A stretch of 33,562 bases of DNA from Bdellovibrio sp. (GTDB taxonomy: Bacteria; Myxococcota; SpSt-1050): positions 1-33,562 of the forward strand of contig DYEF01000052.1 of NCBI GenBank assembly GCA_020725805.1, written 5' to 3'. The position numbers and the translations under genes are program-made. Each line of letters starts with the position of its first letter. Position 1 is the stretch's first letter. Below the pieces are notes generated by a model that was given only the letters and a program-made list of their open reading frames with translations, was not told the DNA's origin and did no database searches. This document shows positions 1 through 7,994 of the stretch, piece by piece.

Positions 1-217
1 AAATACAGATTAAATTTTTATTCTCCTGCTGGATTAATCCTGATTTTTTACCAGAGAAACACTAAAAAAACATTACATCGCAAAATGCTTATCCCGTATC
101 TGCACCTCTGCAGCATATATAAAATTTATAAAAAAATTATCCATCACAATATCCTATTACTTAAACTTCTTCCAGAAGGAATTTTTCAATATACCCCGCC
201 GTATTTACAAGATTTGC

Positions 218-246
218 TTGACATAATCTATCAGATGTCGTATTTA
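218..246 (+). promoter_or_regulatory. Candidate sigma70-type promoter of the mvh-hdr operon
   Basis: A perfect -35 box TTGACA lies at 218-223. A poor -10 match, TATTTA, follows at 241-246 after a 17-base spacer. Transcription would begin near 253 and give a leader of roughly 110 bases before the mvhD-like start. The -35 and spacing are good and the -10 is weak, so an activator or another start site is possible. Confidence 0.4.
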
Positions 247-307
247 ATAATCAGATCTTGAAAAAGATCTAAGCGGGTGAGGGTAAATTAAATTTTTTTT
301 TGACGTC

Positions 308-340
308 AGGCGAAAGATGTTGGCGCATCAGTTTTCGCCT
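308..340 (+). promoter_or_regulatory. Leader hairpin before the hydrogenase operon
   Basis: AGGCGAAA (308-315) pairs perfectly with TTTCGCCT (333-340). Inside the loop GATG (316-319) can pair with CATC (326-329), extending the stem with a three-base bulge. A short TTTTT run follows at 346-350, and the ribosome binding site follows at 354-360. It could act as an attenuator, an mRNA stabiliser or a protein-binding leader element. I recognise no known riboswitch class. Confidence 0.45.
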
Positions 341-364
341 CGGAATTTTTACTAAGGAGGCTTT

Positions 365-796
365 ATGAGCTTTGAACCCAGAATCGTAGGCATCCTGTGT
401 AACTGGTGTTCATACACAGGTGCAGACCTTGCAGGTACTTCCAGAATGAAGTATCCGCCCAATGTGCGGGTCGTCAGGGTAATGTGCAGCGGCCGTGTGG
501 ACCCGACCTTTATACTAAAGGCACTCTCGGAAGGTGCCGACGGGGTACTAATTGCAGGTTGTCATCCGGGTGATTGTCATTACATCAATGGCAACATCAA
601 GACACTCAGAAGGTATCCCCTGTTGAAAAAAATGCTTTCGGAATTTGGTGTGGAGGATGAAAGGGTAAGACTCGAGTGGGTATCCGCATCGGAGGGAGAC
701 AGATTTGCCCAAATAGTAAAAGAGATGACCGAAAGCATCAAAAAACTCGGTCCATCCCCGTTTTTGAGAAAAGGTGAAAAGGAGGTGGCATTATGA
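365..796 (+). CDS. mvhD: MvhD-like [2Fe-2S] electron-transfer subunit of the hydrogenase/Hdr complex
   Basis: This 143-residue protein matches the MvhD/FlpD family, which in methanogens carries electrons from the MvhAG hydrogenase to HdrA through a [2Fe-2S] cluster. Cysteines sit at C12, C15 (LCNWC), C41, C66 and C71 (GCHPGDCHY), the pattern expected for the family. The length is normal for a stand-alone MvhD. The ATG at 365 follows a strong AAGGAGG (354-360). The stop overlaps the start of the next gene by four bases (ATGA), so the two are translationally coupled. It is the first gene of the mvhDGA-hdrCB-hdrA operon. Family assignment is firm; the physiological partner is inferred from gene order. 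Confidence 0.92.
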   Translation: MSFEPRIVGILCNWCSYTGADLAGTSRMKYPPNVRVVRVMCSGRVDPTFILKALSEGADGVLIAGCHPGDCHYINGNIKTLRRYPLLKKMLSEFGVEDERVRLEWVSASEGDRFAQIVKEMTESIKKLGPSPFLRKGEKEVAL

Positions 797-1752
797 GTAA
801 GCCGAAACTCGCAATCTATTGGGCTGCCTCCTGTGGCGGCTGTGATGTATCAATACTGGATATTCACGAACATATTCTGGATGTAGACAAGGCATTTGAC
901 CTTGCACTCTGGCCTGTTGCAGCTGATTTCAAATACAAAGATGTGGAGGCCATGCAGGACGGTGAAATTCTTCTGACATTATTCAACGGTGCAATAAGAA
1001 ATTCTGAGAATGAACATATTGCAAAACTTCTGAGGAAGAAGAGTAAAGTTCTCGTAGCATTCGGCTCGTGTGCCCATCTGGGTGGTGTCATAGGTATGGC
1101 AAACCTGAGCAAGAGAGATGAAATTCTGGATACCGTTTACAACAAGTCTGTTTCGACACATAATCCGGAAAGGATAATTCCACAGACTCTCAGCCGGGTA
1201 AAGGAAGGAGAACTCACCCTCCCGAAATTCTATAATTACCTCAGGTCACTTGATCAGGTCACTGATGTGGATTACTATATACCGGGCTGTCCTCCGAATC
1301 CTGAACAGGTCCTCGCAGTAGTTCAGCATATAATCGCAGGCAAGCCTTTGCCTCCAAAGGGGTCTGTATTGGGTGCAGGTGACAAATCCCAGTGCGATGA
1401 ATGTAAGCGCAAAAAGAATGTTAAAAAAATCAGGGAATTCAGGAGAATTGCTACCGCCATTCCTGACCCGGAAATCTGCCTTTTAGAACAGGGTTTCATC
1501 TGTATGGGTCCGGCTACAAGGAGCGGATGCGGTGTAGCCTGTGTAAATGCCGGAGTCCCCTGCAGAGGATGCTACGGTCCCCCGCCGAACGTTCTGGACC
1601 AGGGAGCAAAAATGCTCTCGGCAATTGCATCAGTCATCGACAGCGATAACCCCGACGAAATTAATCAGATCATAAGTCAGGTAGAAGACCCTGTAGGCAC
1701 ATTCTACAGGTTCTCGCTCCCGACTTCACTTCTGAGGAGGTCAAATATATGA
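793..1752 (+). CDS. mvhG: F420-non-reducing [NiFe] hydrogenase small subunit (MvhG-like)
   Basis: This 319-residue protein is a cytoplasmic [NiFe]-hydrogenase small subunit of the MvhG type (group 3c). The proximal-cluster motif AASCGGCD is near residues 11-18, FGSCAHLGG near 90, PGCPPNP near 167, and a Cys-rich C-terminal part (GCGVACVNAGVPCRGCYGPPP, near 245-265) supplies the other cluster ligands. There is no signal peptide or twin-arginine motif, which fits a soluble enzyme. A CDECK motif near 201 adds two further cysteines in a Lys-rich loop. The start overlaps the mvhD-like stop and the stop overlaps the mvhA-like start by four bases, so the three genes are tightly coupled. Confidence 0.93.
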   Translation: MSKPKLAIYWAASCGGCDVSILDIHEHILDVDKAFDLALWPVAADFKYKDVEAMQDGEILLTLFNGAIRNSENEHIAKLLRKKSKVLVAFGSCAHLGGVIGMANLSKRDEILDTVYNKSVSTHNPERIIPQTLSRVKEGELTLPKFYNYLRSLDQVTDVDYYIPGCPPNPEQVLAVVQHIIAGKPLPPKGSVLGAGDKSQCDECKRKKNVKKIREFRRIATAIPDPEICLLEQGFICMGPATRSGCGVACVNAGVPCRGCYGPPPNVLDQGAKMLSAIASVIDSDNPDEINQIISQVEDPVGTFYRFSLPTSLLRRSNI

Positions 1753-3209
1753 AAAAGATAACGATAGACCCTATAACACGTCTGGAAGGACACGGAAAAA
1801 TCGAAATCTTCTTAAATGATGAAGGGGATGTAGAGAACTGTTATTTTCAGATTCCCGAGCTCAGAGGTTTCGAAAAATTCTGTATCGGAAGACCTGTAGA
1901 GGAACTTCCGAGAACAGTATGTAAAATATGCGGTGTCTGTCCCGTTGACCATCACCTTGCATCTGCAAAGGCCGTAGATGCCGTATACAACGTTGACCCT
2001 CCGCCCGCGGCAAAAAAACTCAGAGAACTTTATAAGGCGGCTCATACAGTACACAGCCATGTTGCCCATTTCTATGCCCTTGCCGCGCCTGACTTTGTCC
2101 TTGGACCGGATGCGCCCGCGGCCGAACGGAATGTCCTCGGGCTTGTGAAGAAGGTGGGACTTGAGATAGGAGGACAGGTACTTGCAGTAAGAAAGGCAGC
2201 TCAGAGAATTCAGACTTTGATCGGCGGAGCATGCACACATACAGTATTCTGCGTACCCGGAGGAATATCAAAACCTCTCTCGAAGGAAGAACACAGCGAG
2301 ATACTGAAACTATCTGCAAACTTCGTTGAGTTTGCCAGATTCTCACTGAAACTGTTCGAAGATGTAGTGCTCAAAAACAAGGCCTATGTTGACCTGATTC
2401 TATCTGACCCCTATCAGCTCAGAATTCATAATCTCGGACTTGTAGACGGAAACAACAAGGTCAATTTCTACGACGGCAGACCGAGAATTGTTGATGTAAA
2501 CGGAAAGGAAATTGCCAAATACGAGCCCAGAGATTACTACAAACACATAGGAGAACACGTAGAACCATATTCCTATCTGAAATATCCTTACCTTATGGCA
2601 AAAGGATGGAAAGGTTTTGTCGAGGGAGAAGATTCAGGTGTCTACAGAGCGGCCCCTCTTGCGAGACTGAACGCAGCAGATGGTATGGCTACCCCTCTTG
2701 CACAGGCGGAGTACGAAAAGTTCTTCTCGACTCTCAAAAAGCCCGTTAATTCAACCCTTGCCTTCCATTGGGCAAGACTGGTTGAACTTATGTATGCCTG
2801 CGAACTGACAGTGAAACTTGCAAATGACCCCGAAATTCTAAATCCCGATGTAAGGAGACTACCCACAGAAAAGCCCTCCGAGGGAGTAGGAATTATCGAG
2901 GCTTCAAGAGGGCTTCTGACTCATCACTATAAGACTGATGAGAAGGGGATTGTAACAGCCGTCAATCTGATAGTCGGAACTACAAACAATAACGCCGCAA
3001 TAACGATGTCCATAAAGAAGGCGGCAACCGGACTTATAAAAAAAGGGAAAGTAGTCTCCGACGGCATACTGAATATGGTCGAGATGGCTTTCAGGGCGTA
3101 TGACCCGTGTTTCTCCTGTGCCACACACTCACTTCCCGGAAAGATGCCGCTTATTGTCAATATCAGGGGAAGCAACGGAGAAATTTTTCAAACCTTAAAG
3201 CGAGATTAA
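1749..3209 (+). CDS. mvhA: F420-non-reducing [NiFe] hydrogenase large subunit (MvhA-like)
   Basis: This 486-residue catalytic subunit carries the [NiFe] site. The N-terminal ligand motif is KICGVCPVDH (C61, C64, H68) and the C-terminal motif is DPCFSCATH (C454, C457, H460). Both are complete, and Cys rather than selenocysteine is used. A 26-residue tail (461-486) follows H460. In this family the tail is removed by a dedicated endopeptidase after nickel insertion. No maturation protease or hyp gene lies in the window, so these must be elsewhere. The start overlaps the mvhG-like stop (ATGA). Gene order with mvhD/hdr genes supports group 3c, H2 oxidation coupled to heterodisulfide-reductase-type bifurcation. 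Confidence 0.95.
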   Translation: MKKITIDPITRLEGHGKIEIFLNDEGDVENCYFQIPELRGFEKFCIGRPVEELPRTVCKICGVCPVDHHLASAKAVDAVYNVDPPPAAKKLRELYKAAHTVHSHVAHFYALAAPDFVLGPDAPAAERNVLGLVKKVGLEIGGQVLAVRKAAQRIQTLIGGACTHTVFCVPGGISKPLSKEEHSEILKLSANFVEFARFSLKLFEDVVLKNKAYVDLILSDPYQLRIHNLGLVDGNNKVNFYDGRPRIVDVNGKEIAKYEPRDYYKHIGEHVEPYSYLKYPYLMAKGWKGFVEGEDSGVYRAAPLARLNAADGMATPLAQAEYEKFFSTLKKPVNSTLAFHWARLVELMYACELTVKLANDPEILNPDVRRLPTEKPSEGVGIIEASRGLLTHHYKTDEKGIVTAVNLIVGTTNNNAAITMSIKKAATGLIKKGKVVSDGILNMVEMAFRAYDPCFSCATHSLPGKMPLIVNIRGSNGEIFQTLKRD

Positions 3210-3220
3210 CGGAGGACTAT

Positions 3221-4369
3221 ATGAATTACTATACACCATTTCTTGAAGTAACAAAGACGATACTGGATGCAGGAGGTGAAGACCTCAAAAAGTGTTATCA
3301 GTGCGGGACGTGTACTGCTGTATGTCCGTGGGGAAGTGTAAGGGAGTTCAGCCCAAGATACATCTTTAAGCTTGCCCAGCACGGACTGGAAGGATATGAA
3401 GGAGACGAACTCTGGCTGTGCTCCACCTGTAAAACGTGCGTTGACAGATGTCCCAGAGGTGTGGGAATCATTGATGTATTTACATCGATGCGTTCAATAA
3501 TTGCACAGACCGGACTTATACCACCGACACTGCGTTCGGTCCTGGGTTCCATTAACTCAAACGGAAATCCTTGGGCCGGCAAACGTGAAGAGAGAAATAT
3601 ATGGGCAAAAGAGCTGGGTCTTAAAAACTTTTCCGGCGAGACTACAGAGTATCTCTACTTCTCCTGCTGTGCCCCGTCCTATGACCCAAGGACCAAAAAG
3701 ATTGCAGTCGCCACTGCGAGAGTATTGAAAGAAGCGGGAGTGGATTTCGGTATCTTCGGAAAGGAAGAGTCCTGTTGCGGAGAATCTATCAAAAAGACCG
3801 GCGATAATACAACCTACGAAAAACTCCTGAACTCCAATATTTCACTGTTCAATTCAAAGGGAGTAAAAAAGATAATCGCCCAGTCCCCGCATTGTCTGTA
3901 TACATTCAGAAATGAGTATCCTGCCCACTCCGGTAATTACGAACAGGTTCATTATACGCAGGTCCTCGCAGAATTAATAAAGGGAGGAAAACTAAAACCC
4001 AAAAAGGAGTTCAGAAAGAAGGTAACTTACCACGACCCCTGTTATCTCGGAAGACACAGCGGAATCTACGAAGAACCGAGAGATATTCTGAAATCAGTTC
4101 CCGGACTTGAATTTGCTGAAATGATCAGGATAAAGGAACAGTCCTTCTGCTGCGGAGGCGGCGGTGCAAGGATGTGGATGGAGACACCGAAGGAGGAGAG
4201 ATTCGGTGTAATGAGAATCAAAGAGGCTCTCTCGGTCGGGGCAAATGTCATTGCCACAGCCTGCCCCTACTGTATACAGATGCTCGAAGACGGCAGAACT
4301 GCTCTCGGAGTCGAAGACAGAATCGAAGTAATGGATATCTCCGAGATACTTTCTGCAACAATGTTTTAA
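3221..4369 (+). CDS. Fused HdrC-HdrB (HdrD-like) iron-sulfur subunit
   Basis: This 382-residue protein joins an HdrC-like and an HdrB-like half. The N-terminal half has two [4Fe-4S] motifs: CYQCGTCTAVCP (C25, C28, C31, C35) and CSTCKTCVDRCP (C67, C70, C73, C77). The C-terminal half has two CCG-type domains. The first (FSCCAPSYD near 148, ESCCGES near 187) ends in SPHC, with Ser where HdrB has the first Cys of CxxC. The second is complete (DPCYLG, FCCGGGGARMW, ACPYC). By analogy with HdrB/HdrD, the complete domain would hold the non-cubane cluster that reduces a disulfide or related acceptor. An upstream in-frame ATG at 3107 lies inside mvhA; the start at 3221 has GGAGG at 3211-3215 and is preferred. 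Confidence 0.9.
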   Translation: MNYYTPFLEVTKTILDAGGEDLKKCYQCGTCTAVCPWGSVREFSPRYIFKLAQHGLEGYEGDELWLCSTCKTCVDRCPRGVGIIDVFTSMRSIIAQTGLIPPTLRSVLGSINSNGNPWAGKREERNIWAKELGLKNFSGETTEYLYFSCCAPSYDPRTKKIAVATARVLKEAGVDFGIFGKEESCCGESIKKTGDNTTYEKLLNSNISLFNSKGVKKIIAQSPHCLYTFRNEYPAHSGNYEQVHYTQVLAELIKGGKLKPKKEFRKKVTYHDPCYLGRHSGIYEEPRDILKSVPGLEFAEMIRIKEQSFCCGGGGARMWMETPKEERFGVMRIKEALSVGANVIATACPYCIQMLEDGRTALGVEDRIEVMDISEILSATMF

Positions 4370-4379
4370 GGAGGTTTTT

Positions 4380-6392
4380 ATGGATAAACCAAGAATTGGT
4401 GTTTTTATATGCCACTGCGGTACAAATATCGCAGGCAAAGTCAATATTGAAGAGGTCAAGAAATATGCATCGACGCTCGGGGATGTTGTATTTGCTACCG
4501 ATTATAAGTTTATGTGCTCTGACCCGGGACAGGAACTCGTCGGAAAAGCAATCAGAGAACATAAATTAAACAGAGTTGTCGTGGCAGCCTGCTCTCCCCT
4601 GATGCACGAATCCACTTTCAGGAAAGTCTGTATGCTTGCCGGACTAAACCAGTACCTCTTTCAGATGGCAAATATCAGGGAACAGTGTTCGTGGGTCACC
4701 GAGGACCCGGAGCTCGCAACAGTTAAGGCCAAGGCAATAATCTCCGGTGCCGTTGCCAAATCCAGATATCTTGAACCGTTAAATATCAAAGAGGTCACCA
4801 TAAATCCTTCGGTTCTGGTCATAGGAGGAGGTATTGCCGGAATTCAGGCTGCACTTGAATGTGCCGAGGCAGGGAATAAGGTTATCCTTGTAGAGAAGAC
4901 CCCCTCGATCGGCGGACATATGGCTCAGTTCGACAAGACATTCCCGACACTCGACTGTTCAGCCTGTATCCTTACACCCAAGATGACATCCGTCGGACAG
5001 CACAACAATATTGAACTGATGACATATTCGGAAGTAAAGGAGGTAAGCGGATATGTAGGCAATTTCAAGGTAAAGATACTTCAGAAGGCAAAATATGTGG
5101 ACCACAGTAAATGCACAGGTTGCGGAATCTGTATGGAAAAATGTCCCTACAAAGCCCCGAATGAATTCGAGGAAGGACTCGCACAACGGAAAGCCATTTA
5201 TACACCATTCCCACAGGCAGTACCGAACAAACCCGTAATCGATAAGGAGACCTGTGTATACTTCAAGACCGGCAAATGCCGTGCCTGTGAAAAATTCTGT
5301 GAGCCCAAGGCTGTAAACTTCAATGATACAGACAGGGAAATAGAAGTTAATGTGGGTGCAATAATTGTTGCAACGGGTTATGACCTGTTTGATACACGCT
5401 CTGTCTCACAACTCGGATACAAGAAGTATGACAATGTCTATACCGGGCTGGAGTTTGAAAGGATTAATAATGCCGCAGGTCCTACAGCAGGAAAGATTCA
5501 GCTGAAAGATGGCAGAACACCAAAATCGATAGCTATTCTCCACTGCATAGGTTCAAGGGACAAGAACTATCACGAATACTGTTCAAGGGTCTGCTGTATG
5601 TACGCACTAAAATATGCACATCTGATTAAGGAAAAAACAGAATCGGATGTCTACAACTGCTATATCGATATGAGATGCTTCGGAAAAGGATATGAGGAGT
5701 TCTACCACAGGCTAACCGAAGAGGGTGTTGATTTTATCAGAGGCAAGGCTGTATGCGTACTCGATTATAACGATGCAAAGACACTCTATCCGGATATGGT
5801 GGAGGCCCTCGGTATAACCGACAGCGAAGAGGACAGGAAGAAACTCTTCGTAAGGACAGAGGATACACTTCTCAAGAAGACGATGTGGCTCCCCGTAGAT
5901 ATGGTAATTCTGTGTAATGCAATGAAGTCCCGCTCCGATGCAAAAGATATCTCTAGACTGCTCAATATCAGTATCGGCAAAGACGGATTCTTCCTTGAAA
6001 AGCATCCGAAACTCGCACCTGTAAGCACTGCGACAGACGGTGTATTCCTTGCAGGAGCCTGTCAGGGGCCAAAGGATATTCCTGATACAGTAGCACAGGC
6101 CTCTGCAGCTGCCGCTGCCGCAATATCTCTTGTCCAGAGGAACAAGGTAGTTATAGAATCGGCAACTGCATACGTTAATGAGGAACTCTGTTCTGGCTGC
6201 AAACTATGCAATGATATATGTCCGTTTACAGCCATTTCATTCGATGAATCCAAGAACAGGTCCGTAGTAAACGATGCTCTCTGCAAGGGTTGCGGGACCT
6301 GTGCATCAACCTGTCCGTCTTCTGCCATCAAGGCAAATCACTTTACGGACAGACAGATTTTTGCAGAGATTGAAGGTTTATTGAATTTGTGA
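4380..6392 (+). CDS. hdrA: HdrA-like flavin/iron-sulfur electron-bifurcating subunit
   Basis: This 670-residue protein has the HdrA layout. An N-terminal domain carries CHCGTN (11-16) and C46. An FAD-binding fold with VIGGGIAG starts near 147. An inserted Cys motif LDCSAC lies near 190. A ferredoxin-like motif CTGCGICMEKCP is near 245, followed by CRACEKFC near 300. Two C-terminal [4Fe-4S] motifs, CSGCKLCNDICP near 603 and CKGCGTCASTCP near 635, complete it. HdrA family members bifurcate hydride-derived electrons at FAD, sending one to ferredoxin and one to HdrBC. There is no fused MvhD domain, consistent with the separate mvhD-like gene. A strong AGGAGG precedes the ATG by seven bases. The gap from the hdrCB-like gene is ten bases, so they share an operon. 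Confidence 0.94.
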   Translation: MDKPRIGVFICHCGTNIAGKVNIEEVKKYASTLGDVVFATDYKFMCSDPGQELVGKAIREHKLNRVVVAACSPLMHESTFRKVCMLAGLNQYLFQMANIREQCSWVTEDPELATVKAKAIISGAVAKSRYLEPLNIKEVTINPSVLVIGGGIAGIQAALECAEAGNKVILVEKTPSIGGHMAQFDKTFPTLDCSACILTPKMTSVGQHNNIELMTYSEVKEVSGYVGNFKVKILQKAKYVDHSKCTGCGICMEKCPYKAPNEFEEGLAQRKAIYTPFPQAVPNKPVIDKETCVYFKTGKCRACEKFCEPKAVNFNDTDREIEVNVGAIIVATGYDLFDTRSVSQLGYKKYDNVYTGLEFERINNAAGPTAGKIQLKDGRTPKSIAILHCIGSRDKNYHEYCSRVCCMYALKYAHLIKEKTESDVYNCYIDMRCFGKGYEEFYHRLTEEGVDFIRGKAVCVLDYNDAKTLYPDMVEALGITDSEEDRKKLFVRTEDTLLKKTMWLPVDMVILCNAMKSRSDAKDISRLLNISIGKDGFFLEKHPKLAPVSTATDGVFLAGACQGPKDIPDTVAQASAAAAAAISLVQRNKVVIESATAYVNEELCSGCKLCNDICPFTAISFDESKNRSVVNDALCKGCGTCASTCPSSAIKANHFTDRQIFAEIEGLLNL

Positions 6393-6420
6393 TATTAACT
6401 ATTTTCAGGAGGTATTTACT

Positions 6421-6846
6421 GTGAGTAATATAAAGATTCTGGTTGTCGATGATGATGAGGATTTTCTCTTTACTGTAAGAACTATTCTTGCAAAGAAACC
6501 CGAATATCAGATAACCGAGGCCAGGTCAGGAAGAGAGTGTCTGGAACAGCTTACAAAAGTAGAACCAGACCTTATCCTTCTCGATGTGATTATGGAGACA
6601 GACATCGACGGTTTCAATGTGGCACAGCAGATAAAGAGTAAAGATGAAAGCAGTCCGTATGCCAGATACCGTGATGTCCCTATTATCTTTCTGACGAGCG
6701 TTGAGCAGAAAACGAAACTCAGATTTGCAGACAAAATAGGAACACCACTCATGCCGTCAGATGATTTCATTACAAAACCGGTCAAACCACAGGACCTTCT
6801 TGTAAGAATAGAGGAGGTCCTGAGAAAGTACGGTAAAATAAAATAA
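6421..6846 (+). CDS. Single-domain response regulator receiver (CheY-like)
   Basis: This 141-residue protein is a stand-alone receiver domain. The acidic pocket is D10-D12, the phosphate acceptor is D55 (LLLDVIMET region), the switch Thr is T92 and the conserved Lys is K119 (ITKPVKP). The loop after D55 and the segment between T92 and K119 are longer than in CheY. It starts with GTG, 28 bases after the hdrA-like stop, behind AGGAGG (about 6409-6414), so it probably belongs to the hydrogenase operon. There is no DNA-binding output domain, so it acts by protein contact or phosphorelay. The following receiver-kinase is the obvious partner; this is inference. Confidence 0.9.
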   Translation: MSNIKILVVDDDEDFLFTVRTILAKKPEYQITEARSGRECLEQLTKVEPDLILLDVIMETDIDGFNVAQQIKSKDESSPYARYRDVPIIFLTSVEQKTKLRFADKIGTPLMPSDDFITKPVKPQDLLVRIEEVLRKYGKIK

Positions 6847-6850
6847 TTTT

Positions 6851-7981
6851 GTGGAAGACAACAGCAAAAATCTGAGTATTCTGATTGTAGATGATGACCC
6901 GGCAATAAGGCACGTTTGTTCCGCTATTCTGAAGAAAAATTATACTGATGTCAGGACATTCGATAACGGTCTGGATGCCCTGTCATATATCAGGAACAAC
7001 AATACCGATATCGTGCTCGTTGACCTCAAAATGCCCGGGATAAGCGGTCACGAACTTATAGGCAGAATTGCGGAGCTCAATAAAGATATTGTCATTATGG
7101 TTATCACTGCATATGCCTCGATTGAGAATGCTATAGAAGCAATGCAGAAAGGTGCGTCCGATTTTCTTCCAAAACCATTTACTCCAGATGAGCTGCGGTT
7201 TGCCATAAAAAAGGCAGCGGATAAAAGAGAACTGATACTGCAGAGGACGAGAGCTCTCGAGGAAAAACGTGAGATGGAGGAAAATTATCTCTCTTTCGTA
7301 TCCCACCAGCTCAAATCCCCTCTCTTTGCAGCACAGCAGCTTCTATACCTGCTCGAGGAAGGTGATTACAAAATCAATGAGGATGTCCTTTCTATTATCA
7401 AACGGGCAAACAGAAGAATAAGTGAAGCAGCAAAACTTGTGAATGAATGGCTCCTTGTATCTCGTTTTGAGAAATCAGGTTTTTCTCAGGACTTTGCAGA
7501 GACCGATATCGTACCGCTCATAAACTCTGAACTCGAAAGGCACCACGAACAAATCGCTGCCAAAGGAATAAATGTAGTACTGGATATCCCCAGATCTGTC
7601 AGGCTCGAAACAGACCCTTCTGCTTTTTCGATGATGATATCAAATCTCATCTCGAATGCAGTCAAGTATAATGTCGAAGACGGAAAACTGCTGATAAGAA
7701 TAAATGAAGAGGCTGAATCCACAAGGATCGAAGTAGAAGACACCGGAATCGGGATAAAAAAGGAGTATATACCGCGTCTCTTTTCAAAATTCTTCAGAAT
7801 CAGAGATGAAAAGACGAAAAATATAGAGGGGACCGGACTGGGACTCGCCATAATCAAAAAGATAATCGATGAACACAGCGGAAGCATCGAAGTAGCCAGT
7901 GAAGAAGGAAAAGGCACGAGATTCACTGTGATCCTCCCCAAAAGGCATCCCAAACCGGCAGTTACCGGGGAAAATAATTAA
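6851..7981 (+). CDS. Receiver-histidine kinase fusion protein
   Basis: This 376-residue cytoplasmic protein has an N-terminal receiver domain (acidic pocket D14-D16, acceptor D58, K108 in PKPF), a short coiled linker, a HisKA domain with H152 (FVSHQLKSP) and an HATPase_c domain (NLISNAVKYN, DTGIGI, GTGLGLAII). The receiver-first order is that of kinases driven by another kinase or phosphotransfer step rather than by a membrane sensor. There is no membrane segment. It begins with GTG four bases after the preceding CheY-like stop and has no clear ribosome binding site, so it depends on coupled translation. Its place at the end of the mvh-hdr operon suggests a role in redox or H2 response (inference). 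Confidence 0.9.
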   Translation: MEDNSKNLSILIVDDDPAIRHVCSAILKKNYTDVRTFDNGLDALSYIRNNNTDIVLVDLKMPGISGHELIGRIAELNKDIVIMVITAYASIENAIEAMQKGASDFLPKPFTPDELRFAIKKAADKRELILQRTRALEEKREMEENYLSFVSHQLKSPLFAAQQLLYLLEEGDYKINEDVLSIIKRANRRISEAAKLVNEWLLVSRFEKSGFSQDFAETDIVPLINSELERHHEQIAAKGINVVLDIPRSVRLETDPSAFSMMISNLISNAVKYNVEDGKLLIRINEEAESTRIEVEDTGIGIKKEYIPRLFSKFFRIRDEKTKNIEGTGLGLAIIKKIIDEHSGSIEVASEEGKGTRFTVILPKRHPKPAVTGENN

Positions 7982-7994
7982 GGGAGAAGACCGG

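Larger units (their letters stand above)
1..364. other. Non-coding leader region upstream of the hydrogenase operon
   Basis: This AT-rich stretch holds no gene I can support. One frame on the + strand stays open from base 1 to about 261, but it looks like chance: its composition is unlike the neighbouring genes and it has no ribosome binding site. The right half contains the likely control region of the hydrogenase operon: a candidate promoter (218-246), a perfect inverted repeat AGATCT-tgaaaa-AGATCT (253-270), a run of nine T (293-301), the palindrome TGACGTCA (301-308), a longer hairpin (308-340) and a strong ribosome binding site (354-360). Confidence 0.6.

Noticed and set aside
1-261. Open frame from the left edge to about 261 on the + strand
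   Set aside because: AT-driven, no ribosome binding site before its only ATG, residue mix (many Ile, Tyr, Leu, Lys) unlike the neighbours and no recognisable motif.
1812-2240. Long antisense frame inside the large hydrogenase subunit gene
   Set aside because: The sense frame has complete [NiFe] ligand motifs; the antisense frame shows no domain or ribosome binding site.
3107-3220. Upstream ATG for the HdrC-HdrB fusion
   Set aside because: It would lie within the mvhA-like gene without a ribosome binding site and add 38 residues absent from the family; ATG 3221 has GGAGG.
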